From the NCBI GenBank assembly GCA_030431255.1, contig JAUIJL010000009.1, forward strand, positions 186,001-250,000: a DNA stretch of 64,000 bases. Reading direction: 5' to 3'. The DNA comes from Thermoanaerobaculia bacterium. GTDB lineage: Bacteria; Acidobacteriota; Thermoanaerobaculia; Multivoradales; J023. A program made the translations under genes and the position numbers. The notes below the pieces were generated by a model. That model did not search any database and was not told where the DNA came from. It saw only the letters and a program-made list of their open reading frames with translations. Of the stretch, positions 53,551 through 62,634 are shown piece after piece (the stretch's first letter is position 1; the number at the start of each line of letters is the position of its first letter).

Positions 53551-55958
53551 GGTCCCGCCTCCACGGCGCCGACTTGCGCCCGGCTCAACACCGCGAAAAT
53601 CGCCGCCAGCATCAGCACCAACAGGGCGGAGACACCGAAGAGCATTCCTCCCAGACCGACCCACAAACCCGCTAGGATCGGCCCGGCCATGCTGCCGACC
53701 CGCTCGAGGAATCGAAACACCGAGGAGACCTCCGCCACACCCAACCGGTGGGCTGAAGGACTTCCCGCGACGTGGGAAAGGGCCGGAGCGTGAATCCAAC
53801 CGTGACCGACCCCGAGCCCCCAAGCGCCACACACCCATAGAAGCGCCCTGAGCATCGGTGGGGAGCCGGCGACCGTGGATCCCGAGCTGCCCGCGGCCAG
53901 CACCAGGAGGGAGCATGCGGCCAGACCCATACCCACCAGCAGAGCTCGACGGGTTCCACCCAGGATCGTGACCACCCGACCCGCCGACAGGTTGGAAAGT
54001 AAAACACCGACGGAATACAGCATCAAAATCTGACCGATTTCGTCGGCTGAGAATTCCAGCCGAGACAACGTCAGCGGCAAGCCGAAAAACACCAGACCGG
54101 AAATCACTGCCTTGGTCGGAATCCCGATCAGCAGTGCGGTCGAAATAAGGCCACGATCCTTGAGCATGTCTTGCCACGAGGCTTTTCGCCGCGCGGGCTG
54201 CCCGCCGACGACCGAGTCGGTGGGAGCAGGGTCGGCGGAAACAGGGTCGGCGGATTGCGATGAAGAGGACGTGACACGCAGGGATCTCTTGCCGAGCCAC
54301 AGATTCAGCAGGCCCAGGAGGGCCGCGACATCGAATACCATCTCCACAGATACATATAGAGCCAACAACGAGCCGAAGACGGTCCCGGAGATCATCCCCG
54401 TTTGATAACCCAACACCATCAAAGAAAGGTTTTTTGTCTTTTGCTCCGGATCCGATAGATTCAGCAAAGCGGTTTGCACTCCGATCAGCGACAGCCCTTG
54501 GCCGGCTCCCGCCAACGCACGCAAAAGCATCAGGCTGTAGTAGTCGGAAGCGAGGCTCAACCCGACCCATCCGACGACAGCGCAACCTACCCCGATCAGC
54601 AGTGTGGTTTTAGCGCCCCACCGCCGGGCTATGTGTCCCGCGGGAATCAGAATGAAGGCGTAGCCGGCAAAGAAAGCCGTGAAGATCCATGACACCGCGC
54701 CCGGCCCCATGCCTTGGCGACCGAGGACCTCCGCGAGCCAAGTCGCCATCACCGGTAGGCATAGCCCCTCCATCAGCACGGTGACCGTGTGGACGACCTG
54801 GATTTTTTGAATCTCCGCGGCCGTCGTCGGCTGACCTTCCTGCGCTCCGGCGGTGCTCACCATCAAGAGCCCCAGCAGCAGGCGGGAGACCAAAATGAGC
54901 GCTATGAAAAGGGCCAGTAGGTTCTTGCAAGCACCCCACAGGCTGGCGTAAACCATTCTTTTCGGAACGGCAATGGTGAGAGTCAGGGCTTCCGACCCGT
55001 CCTGCCATGGATTTTCGAGGTCCCAAGATTGCTCAAAAGCCGCGTCGTCGTGCTCCGCCACTGTGCCGACTTTGGCGGCATTCGTGTGGATCAAGACGGT
55101 CTCGCCCCGTACCAGGCTGATGCCGCTGATCTCCGGATTGAGCTCTCGATAGCCGCGAAAAGTCGTATCCAAACCATCGAAATCCGTCAGCTCGAGGCCG
55201 AGGTCCATGGGAGCTTGGAGTCTTTGCCCCAAAGACGCGGCCAGGGCAGCGGTCTTGGCGACGATACCTTGGGAGTAGAGCTGAACCATTTCCGTGATCA
55301 GCACCCCGGAGACCGCCATCACCCCGAGGCTGAAGCCTAGGCTGAGGATCCATCGGCTCTTCTTGGGCCGCAGTCGCAAGGCTAGAGCCACTGCTCCGAG
55401 GCAGAAGACCAGAAGGCCACCGGAGGCCTCGGCCACTCGCAAGAACGTTCCCGCGATCTTCTGTCGGACAAAGGCTTGAGACATCACCAACTTCAGCTGG
55501 CCCACGGTTTCGAAGCGACTGCTCAACGGCAAGCTCACCTCGTAAACCGCATCGAAGGTGTCTCCCAGCTCGTCGCTCCGATGGACCCACGCGCCGTCCT
55601 CCCGTCGCGCCTCGATCGGATTTCGTTTGCGAGTGGCGAGCACGGCTTTTTCGGAGGCATCGAAGACCTCCACGCTCTTCAAATCTCGACTGGAGCTCAT
55701 CAACGGGCGGGTCAGGGGCTCGAACCCGCTGACCTGATCCAGGGGCACTCCGGCATGGATGTAGGGCTGTAGCGACCGAGCGACTACCGCGCCCTGCGCG
55801 TTCAGACGATCCAGTTGAATCAACGGATACGTGCGATAGGCCTCCGCCATGCCGACGCCCAAAACAAGCGCTGCCGACATCGTGAGAAAGAGCCCGAAAA
55901 GAGCCATCATCGGCCGGACACGGACTCGTTCCTCCGTAACCGGCTGCCTAGAGGCCAA
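53547..55958 (-). CDS. MFS transporter fused to extracytoplasmic sensor domains
   Basis: 803 aa, TTG start at 55958 with AGGGGGA upstream; overlaps the ATP-grasp stop by 11 nt. N-terminal helix, a first sensor-like domain (about 40-175), a helix pair, a second one (about 232-345), then a canonical ~12-helix MFS part (about 355-800), with RWGAKTTLLIG-type loop motif and GYQTGMISGTVFG. A dual PDC/Cache-like pair in front of an MFS unit is unusual; regulated transport or transport-coupled sensing is a plausible role. Substrate unknown. Confidence 0.75.
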   Translation of the reverse strand: MASRQPVTEERVRVRPMMALFGLFLTMSAALVLGVGMAEAYRTYPLIQLDRLNAQGAVVARSLQPYIHAGVPLDQVSGFEPLTRPLMSSSRDLKSVEVFDASEKAVLATRKRNPIEARREDGAWVHRSDELGDTFDAVYEVSLPLSSRFETVGQLKLVMSQAFVRQKIAGTFLRVAEASGGLLVFCLGAVALALRLRPKKSRWILSLGFSLGVMAVSGVLITEMVQLYSQGIVAKTAALAASLGQRLQAPMDLGLELTDFDGLDTTFRGYRELNPEISGISLVRGETVLIHTNAAKVGTVAEHDDAAFEQSWDLENPWQDGSEALTLTIAVPKRMVYASLWGACKNLLALFIALILVSRLLLGLLMVSTAGAQEGQPTTAAEIQKIQVVHTVTVLMEGLCLPVMATWLAEVLGRQGMGPGAVSWIFTAFFAGYAFILIPAGHIARRWGAKTTLLIGVGCAVVGWVGLSLASDYYSLMLLRALAGAGQGLSLIGVQTALLNLSDPEQKTKNLSLMVLGYQTGMISGTVFGSLLALYVSVEMVFDVAALLGLLNLWLGKRSLRVTSSSSQSADPVSADPAPTDSVVGGQPARRKASWQDMLKDRGLISTALLIGIPTKAVISGLVFFGLPLTLSRLEFSADEIGQILMLYSVGVLLSNLSAGRVVTILGGTRRALLVGMGLAACSLLVLAAGSSGSTVAGSPPMLRALLWVCGAWGLGVGHGWIHAPALSHVAGSPSAHRLGVAEVSSVFRFLERVGSMAGPILAGLWVGLGGMLFGVSALLVLMLAAIFAVLSRAQVGAVEAGP

Positions 55959-57180
55959 GATGATCCCCCTCGTCGGTCAACAGATCGGGGATCACGGCCA
56001 GAGACGGCAAGCAGAAATCGAAACCCAAAGCCAGCCGATAGGCCAGCAGAGACGCGATCAGCTCATCGTAAGATTCCCCCTGCTCCTTCAGACCCAGGGC
56101 GATCAGGCTGCCTTCTCCGTTGGCTTTGCACACTGCCAAATCGGGTTTGGGGTTCGCCTCCAACACCATCAAATGGCCTTGTCGGTCCTCGCGGACGTCC
56201 AAACGGATCAATGCGCTGAGCTGTAGCTCATTGAAGATCCTCTCCCCCACGGATTCGAGCCACTGTAGATCCACGGCGTGCTCCGGCCGTGTCAATGCCT
56301 GGACACGGCGGATTCCGATCGGCTGCACATCCATAGAGGTAAAAATCTTCTCCTCGTCGTCGAATAGCCGCTCAATGGGAGCCAAGAAACGAGGCCGAGA
56401 CGTCATCTGAAATCGGTGCTCCAGGCGTTGGATCGGCGGAGCCACGGTGATGCAGAGCTCACGCCCCGGCAAGAAGGGCTCGATGAGGACGCGGTCCCGC
56501 GTGTGACCGTAGACCCAACGCACCGCTTCCCGGGCCTGGTCCGCGGATCGAATCCAATGGACGTGCTGGGAGGCCCGGCCGCTCGCCGGCTTGACCACCA
56601 GAGGCCCACCGCTGAGCTCCTCCAGCTCTTGCAACCGACGTTTGCTCGGGGAAAAGGCTGTGGACGGATGCCACACCGCAAAAGGGGCCGTGGGCACTCC
56701 GATGCCTTGCAGCCACTGTTTGAAAAGCGGCTTATCGTCGAGCAAAGCGGCGACGGTCGGCCGGTGGCCGACGTACGGAATGCCCAGACTTTCGAGGCTC
56801 GCCGCGGCGTGGCACATGGCGCCATGGCCCTGTATGCCCCCGGTGTTGAGCCAGGCCATGTGGATCCCCGCCTCCCTCAAAAGCTGCGGCAAGTCCATGC
56901 CTTCCCTCATCCGGCGAACCCGGGTAAATCCCAGCCGGCGCAAAGATCCCACCAGGTCGCGGGCCACGGAGCCGTAGCTCTTCCAGGAGCGCGGGTTGTA
57001 GGTGCGATGGATCACCGAGCCGCCCTTGAGGTTGCTGGCACCGTGAATGACCGCAATGCTCAGCTTCGATTCCAGGGATTCCAACGCGTAATCCAAGTCT
57101 GGACGAGGGATCATCGCGCCTTCCTTCGTCGGTCGGCGGGCGATCAGGGGAGGTAGCTTGGGAGCACGTCCGGACGTCAT
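55948..57180 (-). CDS. ATP-grasp ligase (D-Ala-D-Ala-ligase-like)
   Basis: About 410 aa from the ATG at 57180, which overlaps the DUF2490-like stop (ATGA). ATP-grasp features: PLVVKPASGRASQHV (nucleotide loop), EPFLPGRELCITV, and RLDVREDRQGHLMVLEANPKPDL with the metal-binding E and N. N-terminal lobe with NTGGIQGHGAMCHA resembles the D-Ala ligase Gly-rich block. It should join an amino or peptidyl substrate to a carboxylate with ATP. As part of the transport/sensor operon it may make the molecule that is exported or sensed; that is inference. Confidence 0.8.
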   Translation of the reverse strand: MTSGRAPKLPPLIARRPTKEGAMIPRPDLDYALESLESKLSIAVIHGASNLKGGSVIHRTYNPRSWKSYGSVARDLVGSLRRLGFTRVRRMREGMDLPQLLREAGIHMAWLNTGGIQGHGAMCHAAASLESLGIPYVGHRPTVAALLDDKPLFKQWLQGIGVPTAPFAVWHPSTAFSPSKRRLQELEELSGGPLVVKPASGRASQHVHWIRSADQAREAVRWVYGHTRDRVLIEPFLPGRELCITVAPPIQRLEHRFQMTSRPRFLAPIERLFDDEEKIFTSMDVQPIGIRRVQALTRPEHAVDLQWLESVGERIFNELQLSALIRLDVREDRQGHLMVLEANPKPDLAVCKANGEGSLIALGLKEQGESYDELIASLLAYRLALGFDFCLPSLAVIPDLLTDEGDHLGL

Positions 57181-57881
57181 GGCTTGAGCGTCCATAGGGT
57201 TCCGATGACGTGGTTGTGGGTCCAATCCCCGGCGAATTTTCGGCTGTGGAGCAGGTAGTAGACGTTGATCGAGGACCTGGGCGAGATCCTCCACCGGGCT
57301 CCGAAGGGCACGAAACGGTTTTCGTTGATCTCAGAAAGGCCCTCACCGTCCTCGTGGAAGAGCTCGTTGTTGATGAAGACATGGCTCCAACCCGAATCCG
57401 GCAACGATCCGTTGCCGAGAGAACGGGTCCAGCGGGTGAGGTGGCGGAATCGGGTGCGATTCGAGCGGTTTTCCCGGTGAAAGAGCTCCATGCGGTGGCG
57501 GCTGTCGAAGAACCAGCGCTCGGACATCCTGAACCGTGGTGACAGCTCGAGCTCGATGCGGCCGTCGATCTGGGGCCCACCGCCGTCCGGGCGTTGGGCA
57601 CCGATGGATACATCTCCGTCTAAATCGATGCGTTTGACCGCCAGGCCCAGCCACAGATTGGGATGTGCGCGATAGGTGAGCTTTGGGCCGAAGAAGACGC
57701 TCGAAAGATCGGATGCGTCATCGGAAAACCGCCCCTCCGCATAGAGGCCTAGGGTCAGCTTTCCCTTCTTATAAAGACCGAAAGAGTATTGCGTCCAATA
57801 CTGGATGTCGTCGTCTGCCGAGATCGGTGGGGCGGTGAAGAGTAGAAGGCCGGTTGCGAGCATCAAGATAGTCCAACGCAT
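57177..57881 (-). CDS. Outer-membrane beta-barrel (DUF2490-like)
   Basis: About 234 aa from the ATG at 57881 (GAGAGGA upstream). Signal peptide ending PISADDD, then alternating strands with aromatic pairs (WTQYSFGLYKKGKLTLGLYAEGRFSDD; HRMELFHREN; INVYYLLHSRKF). DUF2490 barrels are small outer-membrane proteins of unknown role. First gene of the operon; overlaps the ATP-grasp start by 4 nt. Confidence 0.75.
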   Translation of the reverse strand: MRWTILMLATGLLLFTAPPISADDDIQYWTQYSFGLYKKGKLTLGLYAEGRFSDDASDLSSVFFGPKLTYRAHPNLWLGLAVKRIDLDGDVSIGAQRPDGGGPQIDGRIELELSPRFRMSERWFFDSRHRMELFHRENRSNRTRFRHLTRWTRSLGNGSLPDSGWSHVFINNELFHEDGEGLSEINENRFVPFGARWRISPRSSINVYYLLHSRKFAGDWTHNHVIGTLWTLKP

Positions 57882-58160
57882 GGACGGGTTCCTCTCCAAA
57901 AAACGTTCTGAATGGGCAGCGAGAGTCACCCAAAGCCCCGGCGATCGTGCCGTGAGCTACCCGGCAGGTGGTCTCGCTGTGTTGGAACCATCCTGGCGTC
58001 GATCGATCGCCGGGGCTATGGACGGGTGTCTTTGGGAAAGCTCTTAGCAAAGAACAAAGTTCAAGAGCCGGATTCCTTGTCCTTGGAAGAGCTGTAAATA
58101 AATATTTGGTCGACCGGAACCGGTCAATAATCAACTTCAACCGGAAAGAGGAGAAATCAA
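57882..58160. promoter_or_regulatory. Divergent spacer of the sensor operon and the YopT-like gene
   Basis: 279 nt that should hold promoters for both directions. Composition turns AT-rich towards the YopT-like gene (from about 58080). No repeat or recognisable site. Confidence 0.35.
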
Positions 58161-58721
58161 ATGTCTGCCAAGAATGTCTTACCCACTGACAACGGCGAGA
58201 AATTCAACATCACTCTCTGCCCAGGGTACTGCTTCGCCATGTGCGTAGATCTCGCCAAGTATCTCTTGGAAATGCAGAAAGCTGGAAGACCCAAGAGGTT
58301 ACCTGTTGCCGATAACTTGAACCCAAACAAATGGGCTATAATGCAGTCGGCCTATGAGATCAATGCACACGTCAACGACAGAAGACTGATTGAGGCACAG
58401 AACCTGGAGATTGCAAAAGAGATCCCGGAAACTGATTTCAATTCTGATTTCGCAGCAGTTGCCCAAACCATTACTGCCATTCATGGAACCACTGTTTTTG
58501 GAATCATGGCGGAGGACGACGACGGCGACAGCTCGGGTCATGAGCTGATGTGGCATAGAGACGACAACAACTCAGTTTGGTTGTACCTTGATCCAAATGA
58601 AGGATTGATTCAATTTACCTCTCAAGCCGAAGCAAAAGAATATATCGAGCGCAGCTTACGTAATTCATATGACGAGCTGAACGAGTCCTACGACGCATTT
58701 ACACTAAAGCTGGCGACTTGA
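58161..58721 (+). CDS. YopT-like (C58) cysteine protease, putative effector
   Basis: 186 aa, GGAG before the ATG, no signal peptide. C24 in PGYCFAMC, H127 in SSGHELMW and D144 in WLYLDPNEGLIQF form the C-H-D arrangement of the YopT/AvrPphB (C58) family, where the last block is FFDPNxGxFxF. The region between them is shorter than in YopT. Such enzymes cleave host or bacterial proteins after delivery. GC is clearly lower than the flanking genes, so horizontal acquisition is likely. The closest secretion-related gene here is the tentative PAAR-like protein at 49755. Confidence 0.65.
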   Translation: MSAKNVLPTDNGEKFNITLCPGYCFAMCVDLAKYLLEMQKAGRPKRLPVADNLNPNKWAIMQSAYEINAHVNDRRLIEAQNLEIAKEIPETDFNSDFAAVAQTITAIHGTTVFGIMAEDDDGDSSGHELMWHRDDNNSVWLYLDPNEGLIQFTSQAEAKEYIERSLRNSYDELNESYDAFTLKLAT

Positions 58722-58777
58722 CCAACAGGTGTGTGGGGGGTCTAACTCGGCCTGACTGACCCCGGATTTCACTGGGC

Positions 58778-59419
58778 CTAACCACTCAACCCCAACACCA
58801 ACGCATACCGCACCAGCTCCGCGCTGGTGCGGGCGCCTAGGCGCTCCATCAGGCCATATTTGTGGAATTCCACCGTCTTGACGGAGATACCGAGCCTAGC
58901 GCCGACTTCCTTCAGCCCGAGCCCCTCCGCCAGGAGGGGCAATACTTGTTTTTGCCGCCGGGTCAATTCGAAAGTCACCGGCGAAGCCTGCCGATCCAAA
59001 TCCTGCAAGAGACGTTTCAACAGCTCTTGATCCAAAGCTTGGGAGACCACCCGGCCTCCGTTCATCGCCGACTCGATCCCCCGTTCCAGGGTCTCCACGG
59101 TTTCGTCCTTGATCAAAAAACCCTTCACTCCGGCCGCCAAAGCAGCGGCCGCAATGTGCACATCGGCGTGCATGGTCAACATGATGATGCACCGGGATTC
59201 ATTGCTTTCCAGGAGGATGCGGCTCAGCTCCAAACCGTTCAATGACGGCAGATTCAAATCAACCACGATCACATCCGGCTCGAGATCCTCAGCCGCTCGC
59301 AGGACCTCATAGCCATCGCCGACGGCACCCACCACCTCGTAGTTGGCGGACAGCAGGCGATCCAATCCCTGGAGGAACATCCGGTGATCATCCCCGAGCA
59401 GAAGAGTTGGCCTGCCCAT
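58778..59419 (-). CDS. NarL/FixJ-type response regulator
   Basis: About 213 aa. Receiver with acidic GDD, phospho-acceptor D in IVVDLNLP, T in MLTMH and K in FLIKDE; LuxR-type HTH (LTRRQKQVLPLLAEGLGLKEVGARLGISVKTVEFHKYGLM) at the C-terminus. Start uncertain: ATGs at 59428 and 59419 and a further one at 59482; I chose 59419 because CAGGGA lies about 9 nt upstream. Partner of the histidine kinase at 59543. Confidence 0.88.
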   Translation of the reverse strand: MGRPTLLLGDDHRMFLQGLDRLLSANYEVVGAVGDGYEVLRAAEDLEPDVIVVDLNLPSLNGLELSRILLESNESRCIIMLTMHADVHIAAAALAAGVKGFLIKDETVETLERGIESAMNGGRVVSQALDQELLKRLLQDLDRQASPVTFELTRRQKQVLPLLAEGLGLKEVGARLGISVKTVEFHKYGLMERLGARTSAELVRYALVLGLSG

Positions 59420-59542
59420 GGCAGCCATCCCTGGGGAATTCACTACCAGATCATGAGCACGACGGTCAGAAATCCTAAACATGGTTCATAGAACGCGAAA
59501 ATCAGCGGTCTGAAATACCAGGCAATATCATCCGCGCCCAGC

Positions 59543-60241
59543 TCATGGCCGATCCACCGAAGGTATGGTCACCAGAATGCGGGTCCCGTCACCGGGTGCG
59601 GTCTCGATGTGCAGCTCACCATCCAGCAGCTCGGCCCGCTCCCGCATACTGACCAAACCCAGACCGGGCTTTACATGATCGGGATCCCAGCCGACCCCTT
59701 CGTCCTCGATCGATAGCCACACCACGCCCCGCCAGGTCCGAACCTCCAACCGAGCCCGTTGCACCTGGGCATGGCTCGCCACATTTTGGAGAGCCTCCTG
59801 GGCAATGCGATAAAGACCGACCGCCATGGACGACGACAGGAGCTTGTCGACATGGGAATGGATGGACACGTCCACCACCTGCCCTCGAAATCTGCCGAAA
59901 TCCGCGCACAGAGCCCTCACGGCTCCGGCAAAGCCGAGGATCTCCAGCCGGGCCGGGTGCAGCTCATGGCTGAGGTGTCGGCTCTGCTTGGCCATCGCCC
60001 CGAGCCGATCGGCCAATGAGGCGAGGTGCTCCTTCAGATCCTCCTCGAGGTCCCGGGTGACCTCCAAATGTTTGAGATCCAATGCCAGCAGCGCCAGCTC
60101 TTGACTCAAGCCGTCGTGCAAATTCCGGGCAATTCGGCGACGCTCCGCATCGAATACGGCCATCCAATGCCTCTTCGAGCCCAGGTCTCTCCGCCCCGAC
60201 CCGGGGCTCATATCGATTTCGGAAGCTTCTTGTTTCGGCAT
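59543..60241 (-). CDS. NarX/DegS-type sensor histidine kinase (HisKA_3)
   Basis: About 232 aa from the ATG at 60241. HisKA_3 with the H in RIARNLHDGLSQELALLAL, HATPase with QEALQNVASHAQ, DEGVGWD and GLGLVSMRERAELLDGEL. No membrane helix or sensor domain, so it may take its signal from a partner protein. Reads towards the response regulator gene 123 nt downstream on the same strand. Confidence 0.88.
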   Translation of the reverse strand: MPKQEASEIDMSPGSGRRDLGSKRHWMAVFDAERRRIARNLHDGLSQELALLALDLKHLEVTRDLEEDLKEHLASLADRLGAMAKQSRHLSHELHPARLEILGFAGAVRALCADFGRFRGQVVDVSIHSHVDKLLSSSMAVGLYRIAQEALQNVASHAQVQRARLEVRTWRGVVWLSIEDEGVGWDPDHVKPGLGLVSMRERAELLDGELHIETAPGDGTRILVTIPSVDRP

Positions 60242-60378
60242 CTCTAGGCCCCTTCGACACTTGCCTCGACGGCGAGCTAGGACTTTCCCTAGCTCAAGGA
60301 ATCCACCCGTCTGGGTAGGCTGCAAGTACTGATTCCGATGACATTCGTCCCCTTTCCTCTTCCCTAGGGAGCCTGACC

Positions 60379-60831
60379 ATGTGGCCCAAAACCCAAGCCT
60401 TGCCGTCTTCAACCTTCGCCAAGAACACATTCGAGCATTCCCTGCTCAAGCAATACCGCGAGCAGGAGAGACCACCGCTCGAGCAGCATTCCCGAGAGAT
60501 CCGCGAGCTCGTGACCTGCATCCATGGGAAGCTGTTCGAGCCGGGGCTCAACGTTAAGATGGTGAGAGAGCTGTGCAGAATCCGAGACAACAATATTTCA
60601 AGCCGTTTTCGCAGGGCGATGGGGCAGGGAATTAAGGCCTATATCGACAACCACCGGATGGCGGCGGCCGGCATCTTGCTTCTCAACACCGACCTCTCGA
60701 TTTTCGACGTTGCCATGGAAGTCGGATATTCCCATGTGGAAACCTTTTATCAAGTCTTCCACCGGCAATATGGTTGCACCCCGGGCGTCTATCGAGAAGG
60801 TAGCGTCTCGGAGCTGAAAACCGCTCAATAG
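60379..60831 (+). CDS. AraC-type HTH protein without a ligand domain
   Basis: 150 aa, AGGGAG before the ATG. The C-terminal two thirds is an AraC DNA-binding domain (IRDNNISSRFRRAMGQGIKAYI; the second helix-turn-helix, DVAMEVGYSHVETFYQVFHRQYG). The N-terminus is short and polar, so no effector-binding domain. Divergent from the histidine kinase by 137 nt, and it may control that pair. Confidence 0.85.
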   Translation: MWPKTQALPSSTFAKNTFEHSLLKQYREQERPPLEQHSREIRELVTCIHGKLFEPGLNVKMVRELCRIRDNNISSRFRRAMGQGIKAYIDNHRMAAAGILLLNTDLSIFDVAMEVGYSHVETFYQVFHRQYGCTPGVYREGSVSELKTAQ

Positions 60832-60860
60832 AGCTCGCCCAATTGAGCCGGATCGCCGAA

Positions 60861-60890
60861 GCCCGCCACGGAATCACTTCCGTGGCGGGC
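60861..60890. terminator. Bidirectional terminator
   Basis: GCCCGCCACGGAA - tcac - TTCCGTGGCGGGC: perfect 13-bp arms between the convergent AraC-type and CmpX-like genes. Confidence 0.85.
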
Positions 60891-60895
60891 AAAGA

Positions 60896-62182
60896 TCAAC
60901 CCGGGTCGACCCCGGTGCGGCGGCTTTCGAGCCAACGGGCCGCCGATTCTCGACCTCCGAGCCCGAAAGCTAGACCCCCGGCGATGGCCGCGCCCAGCAC
61001 AAAGGCGCCGAAGGTCATGTGCACGATTTCCGGCGCTAAACCCGTCTGACCGAGGGCCATGGCCACCGCGAGGCCCAAGACGGCCGCCCGAGCCACACCT
61101 GCCAAGGGGCTCGCCTCACGGCCCCGAGCCTGCTCCCAATCCACCAACGCCGCCTTCACCAAATTGCCGAGGTATAATCCCACGGCCAAGATGCCGCAGG
61201 CGAGAAAAGCTTGCAACAAACCGGTCATCAGACCTCGGGTCACCTCGGAGATCAAGGTCAAACCCAAGCTGTCGGCGGCTTGCACCGCACCCATGGACAT
61301 CAAGGAAGCGAGCACCACCCACCCCGCGGCGATCGAAGGTCTCGGCCCTGCCGAGCTTTCCAAGCCGAGCATCTCCGGCAAGCGATCGAATCCCAAACTG
61401 GTCAGCAGCTGAATCGTCAACCGCTGGACGATTCTGGCCACAAAGTAAAACACCGCCAATAGGATGCCGACGCCCAACAAATTGGGGATGATCGCCAGAA
61501 TCTGTCCGACCATGTCCTGCACGGGGCGGAGACCTTGCATGCGGAGCGCGTCCAGCATTTGAGGCAGGAAGAAAAGGAATACGAAATAATAAACGGCGTC
61601 GCCGAGGGTCCCGGTCAACGAGGTGGGCTCCTTGTCCGGTTCGTCCACGACCTCACCGAGGTGTCGATCCAGCTCGAAGGCATAGAGCGCATTCAGGGTC
61701 AGCACCCTGGCTAGGCTTGCCAGAATCCAAGCCATCAGAGCGAGGGATGCCGCTGCAAAGAGCTGGGGCACGAAATCCATCATCCGTCCCAACAAATGGT
61801 TGAGCGGCTCGGTGACCATGGTCAGCCCCAACGCTTGGCAGGCCTCGATCGACACGAAGAGCATGACCAAGCCGTAAACGAAACCGCCGAGAATCTCTTC
61901 GACGGGCATTTTTTCACTGCGCCCACCGGTCAAAAGGGCCGCCAGCTGATTATCGATCGTCGTTTTATTGAGAGCTCGTACGACGATCGAGCGCACCATC
62001 CGTGCCAGACCCCAGCCGACGAGCAGAATAACGCTCGCTTCCATCAAGGAAAAAAAGATCGCGAGTCCCTGGCTCATCCAAGCCGAAAGGTCAAAATTCG
62101 CCCAGGAAAACGATGCTACGCTTCCCGCAGATTTCACAGAAAAACCTTTAATTTGAATCCCATACCAAACCGCGAGGCTCAT
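60896..62182 (-). CDS. CmpX-like mechanosensitive channel-family membrane protein
   Basis: About 428 aa from the ATG at 62182 (AAGGAG upstream). Ten or so helices in a repeated pattern with conserved TM-helix blocks (LLVGWGLARMVRSIVVRALNK; VGIGILLAVFYFVARIVQRL-like repeats) as in CmpX/TM_helix-repeat proteins related to MscS. The C-terminal beta domain of MscS proper is not seen. Role in osmotic response is by family only. Confidence 0.8.
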   Translation of the reverse strand: MSLAVWYGIQIKGFSVKSAGSVASFSWANFDLSAWMSQGLAIFFSLMEASVILLVGWGLARMVRSIVVRALNKTTIDNQLAALLTGGRSEKMPVEEILGGFVYGLVMLFVSIEACQALGLTMVTEPLNHLLGRMMDFVPQLFAAASLALMAWILASLARVLTLNALYAFELDRHLGEVVDEPDKEPTSLTGTLGDAVYYFVFLFFLPQMLDALRMQGLRPVQDMVGQILAIIPNLLGVGILLAVFYFVARIVQRLTIQLLTSLGFDRLPEMLGLESSAGPRPSIAAGWVVLASLMSMGAVQAADSLGLTLISEVTRGLMTGLLQAFLACGILAVGLYLGNLVKAALVDWEQARGREASPLAGVARAAVLGLAVAMALGQTGLAPEIVHMTFGAFVLGAAIAGGLAFGLGGRESAARWLESRRTGVDPG

Positions 62183-62207
62183 GATGTCTCCTTCGTAAGC
62201 AATCGAC

Positions 62208-62227
62208 GGCTCACCCACCTGTGAGCC
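62208..62227 (-). terminator. Hairpin after the PKD lipoprotein gene
   Basis: GGCTCAC - ccacct - GTGAGCC (7-bp arms), with no T-run; weak terminator or hairpin between 62251 and 62182. Confidence 0.4.
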
Positions 62228-62250
62228 GCCGTAGGTAGTCGAACGAGCTG

Positions 62251-62634
62251 TCAGACAGGTGGGCCGGTGCTAGAAATCCGAACAGGTTTCTGCGCCGAGC
62301 TGCAATCGTCCGCTTGCCGTTCTACGGTTTCGCAAACCGTCAGGCGAACGATATAAGTCTCGGGGAATGCGATCGGTGAGTATTCATGGACGGGATTTCG
62401 CAACGTGCTGGTCTCGCCGTCACCAAACTCCCACAACCATTGGGTCACCGGCCCGGCGGACGCATCGAAAAACTCCACGATGGGCCCCTCACCTCTAAAC
62501 GTAAAACCCGCCAAGATTTCGGGCTCTGTGGGCGAGTCGCCGTCGCAGCCCGAGGTGGTCGAAAGTAGAAGCGTGACCAACACCGGCCAGAGCCACCGTT
62601 TTCCGCCACCGGATCTCAAAGCAAACATGTTCAC
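62251..62634 (-). CDS. PKD-domain lipoprotein
   Basis: 127 aa. Lipobox TTSGC at about residues 26-30. A PKD fold is shown by VTQWLWEFGDGETSTLRNPVHEYS with the WEFGDG motif. It overlaps the upstream lipoprotein stop by 4 nt. Small surface or periplasmic lipoprotein of unknown role. Confidence 0.8.
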   Translation of the reverse strand: MNMFALRSGGGKRWLWPVLVTLLLSTTSGCDGDSPTEPEILAGFTFRGEGPIVEFFDASAGPVTQWLWEFGDGETSTLRNPVHEYSPIAFPETYIVRLTVCETVERQADDCSSAQKPVRISSTGPPV

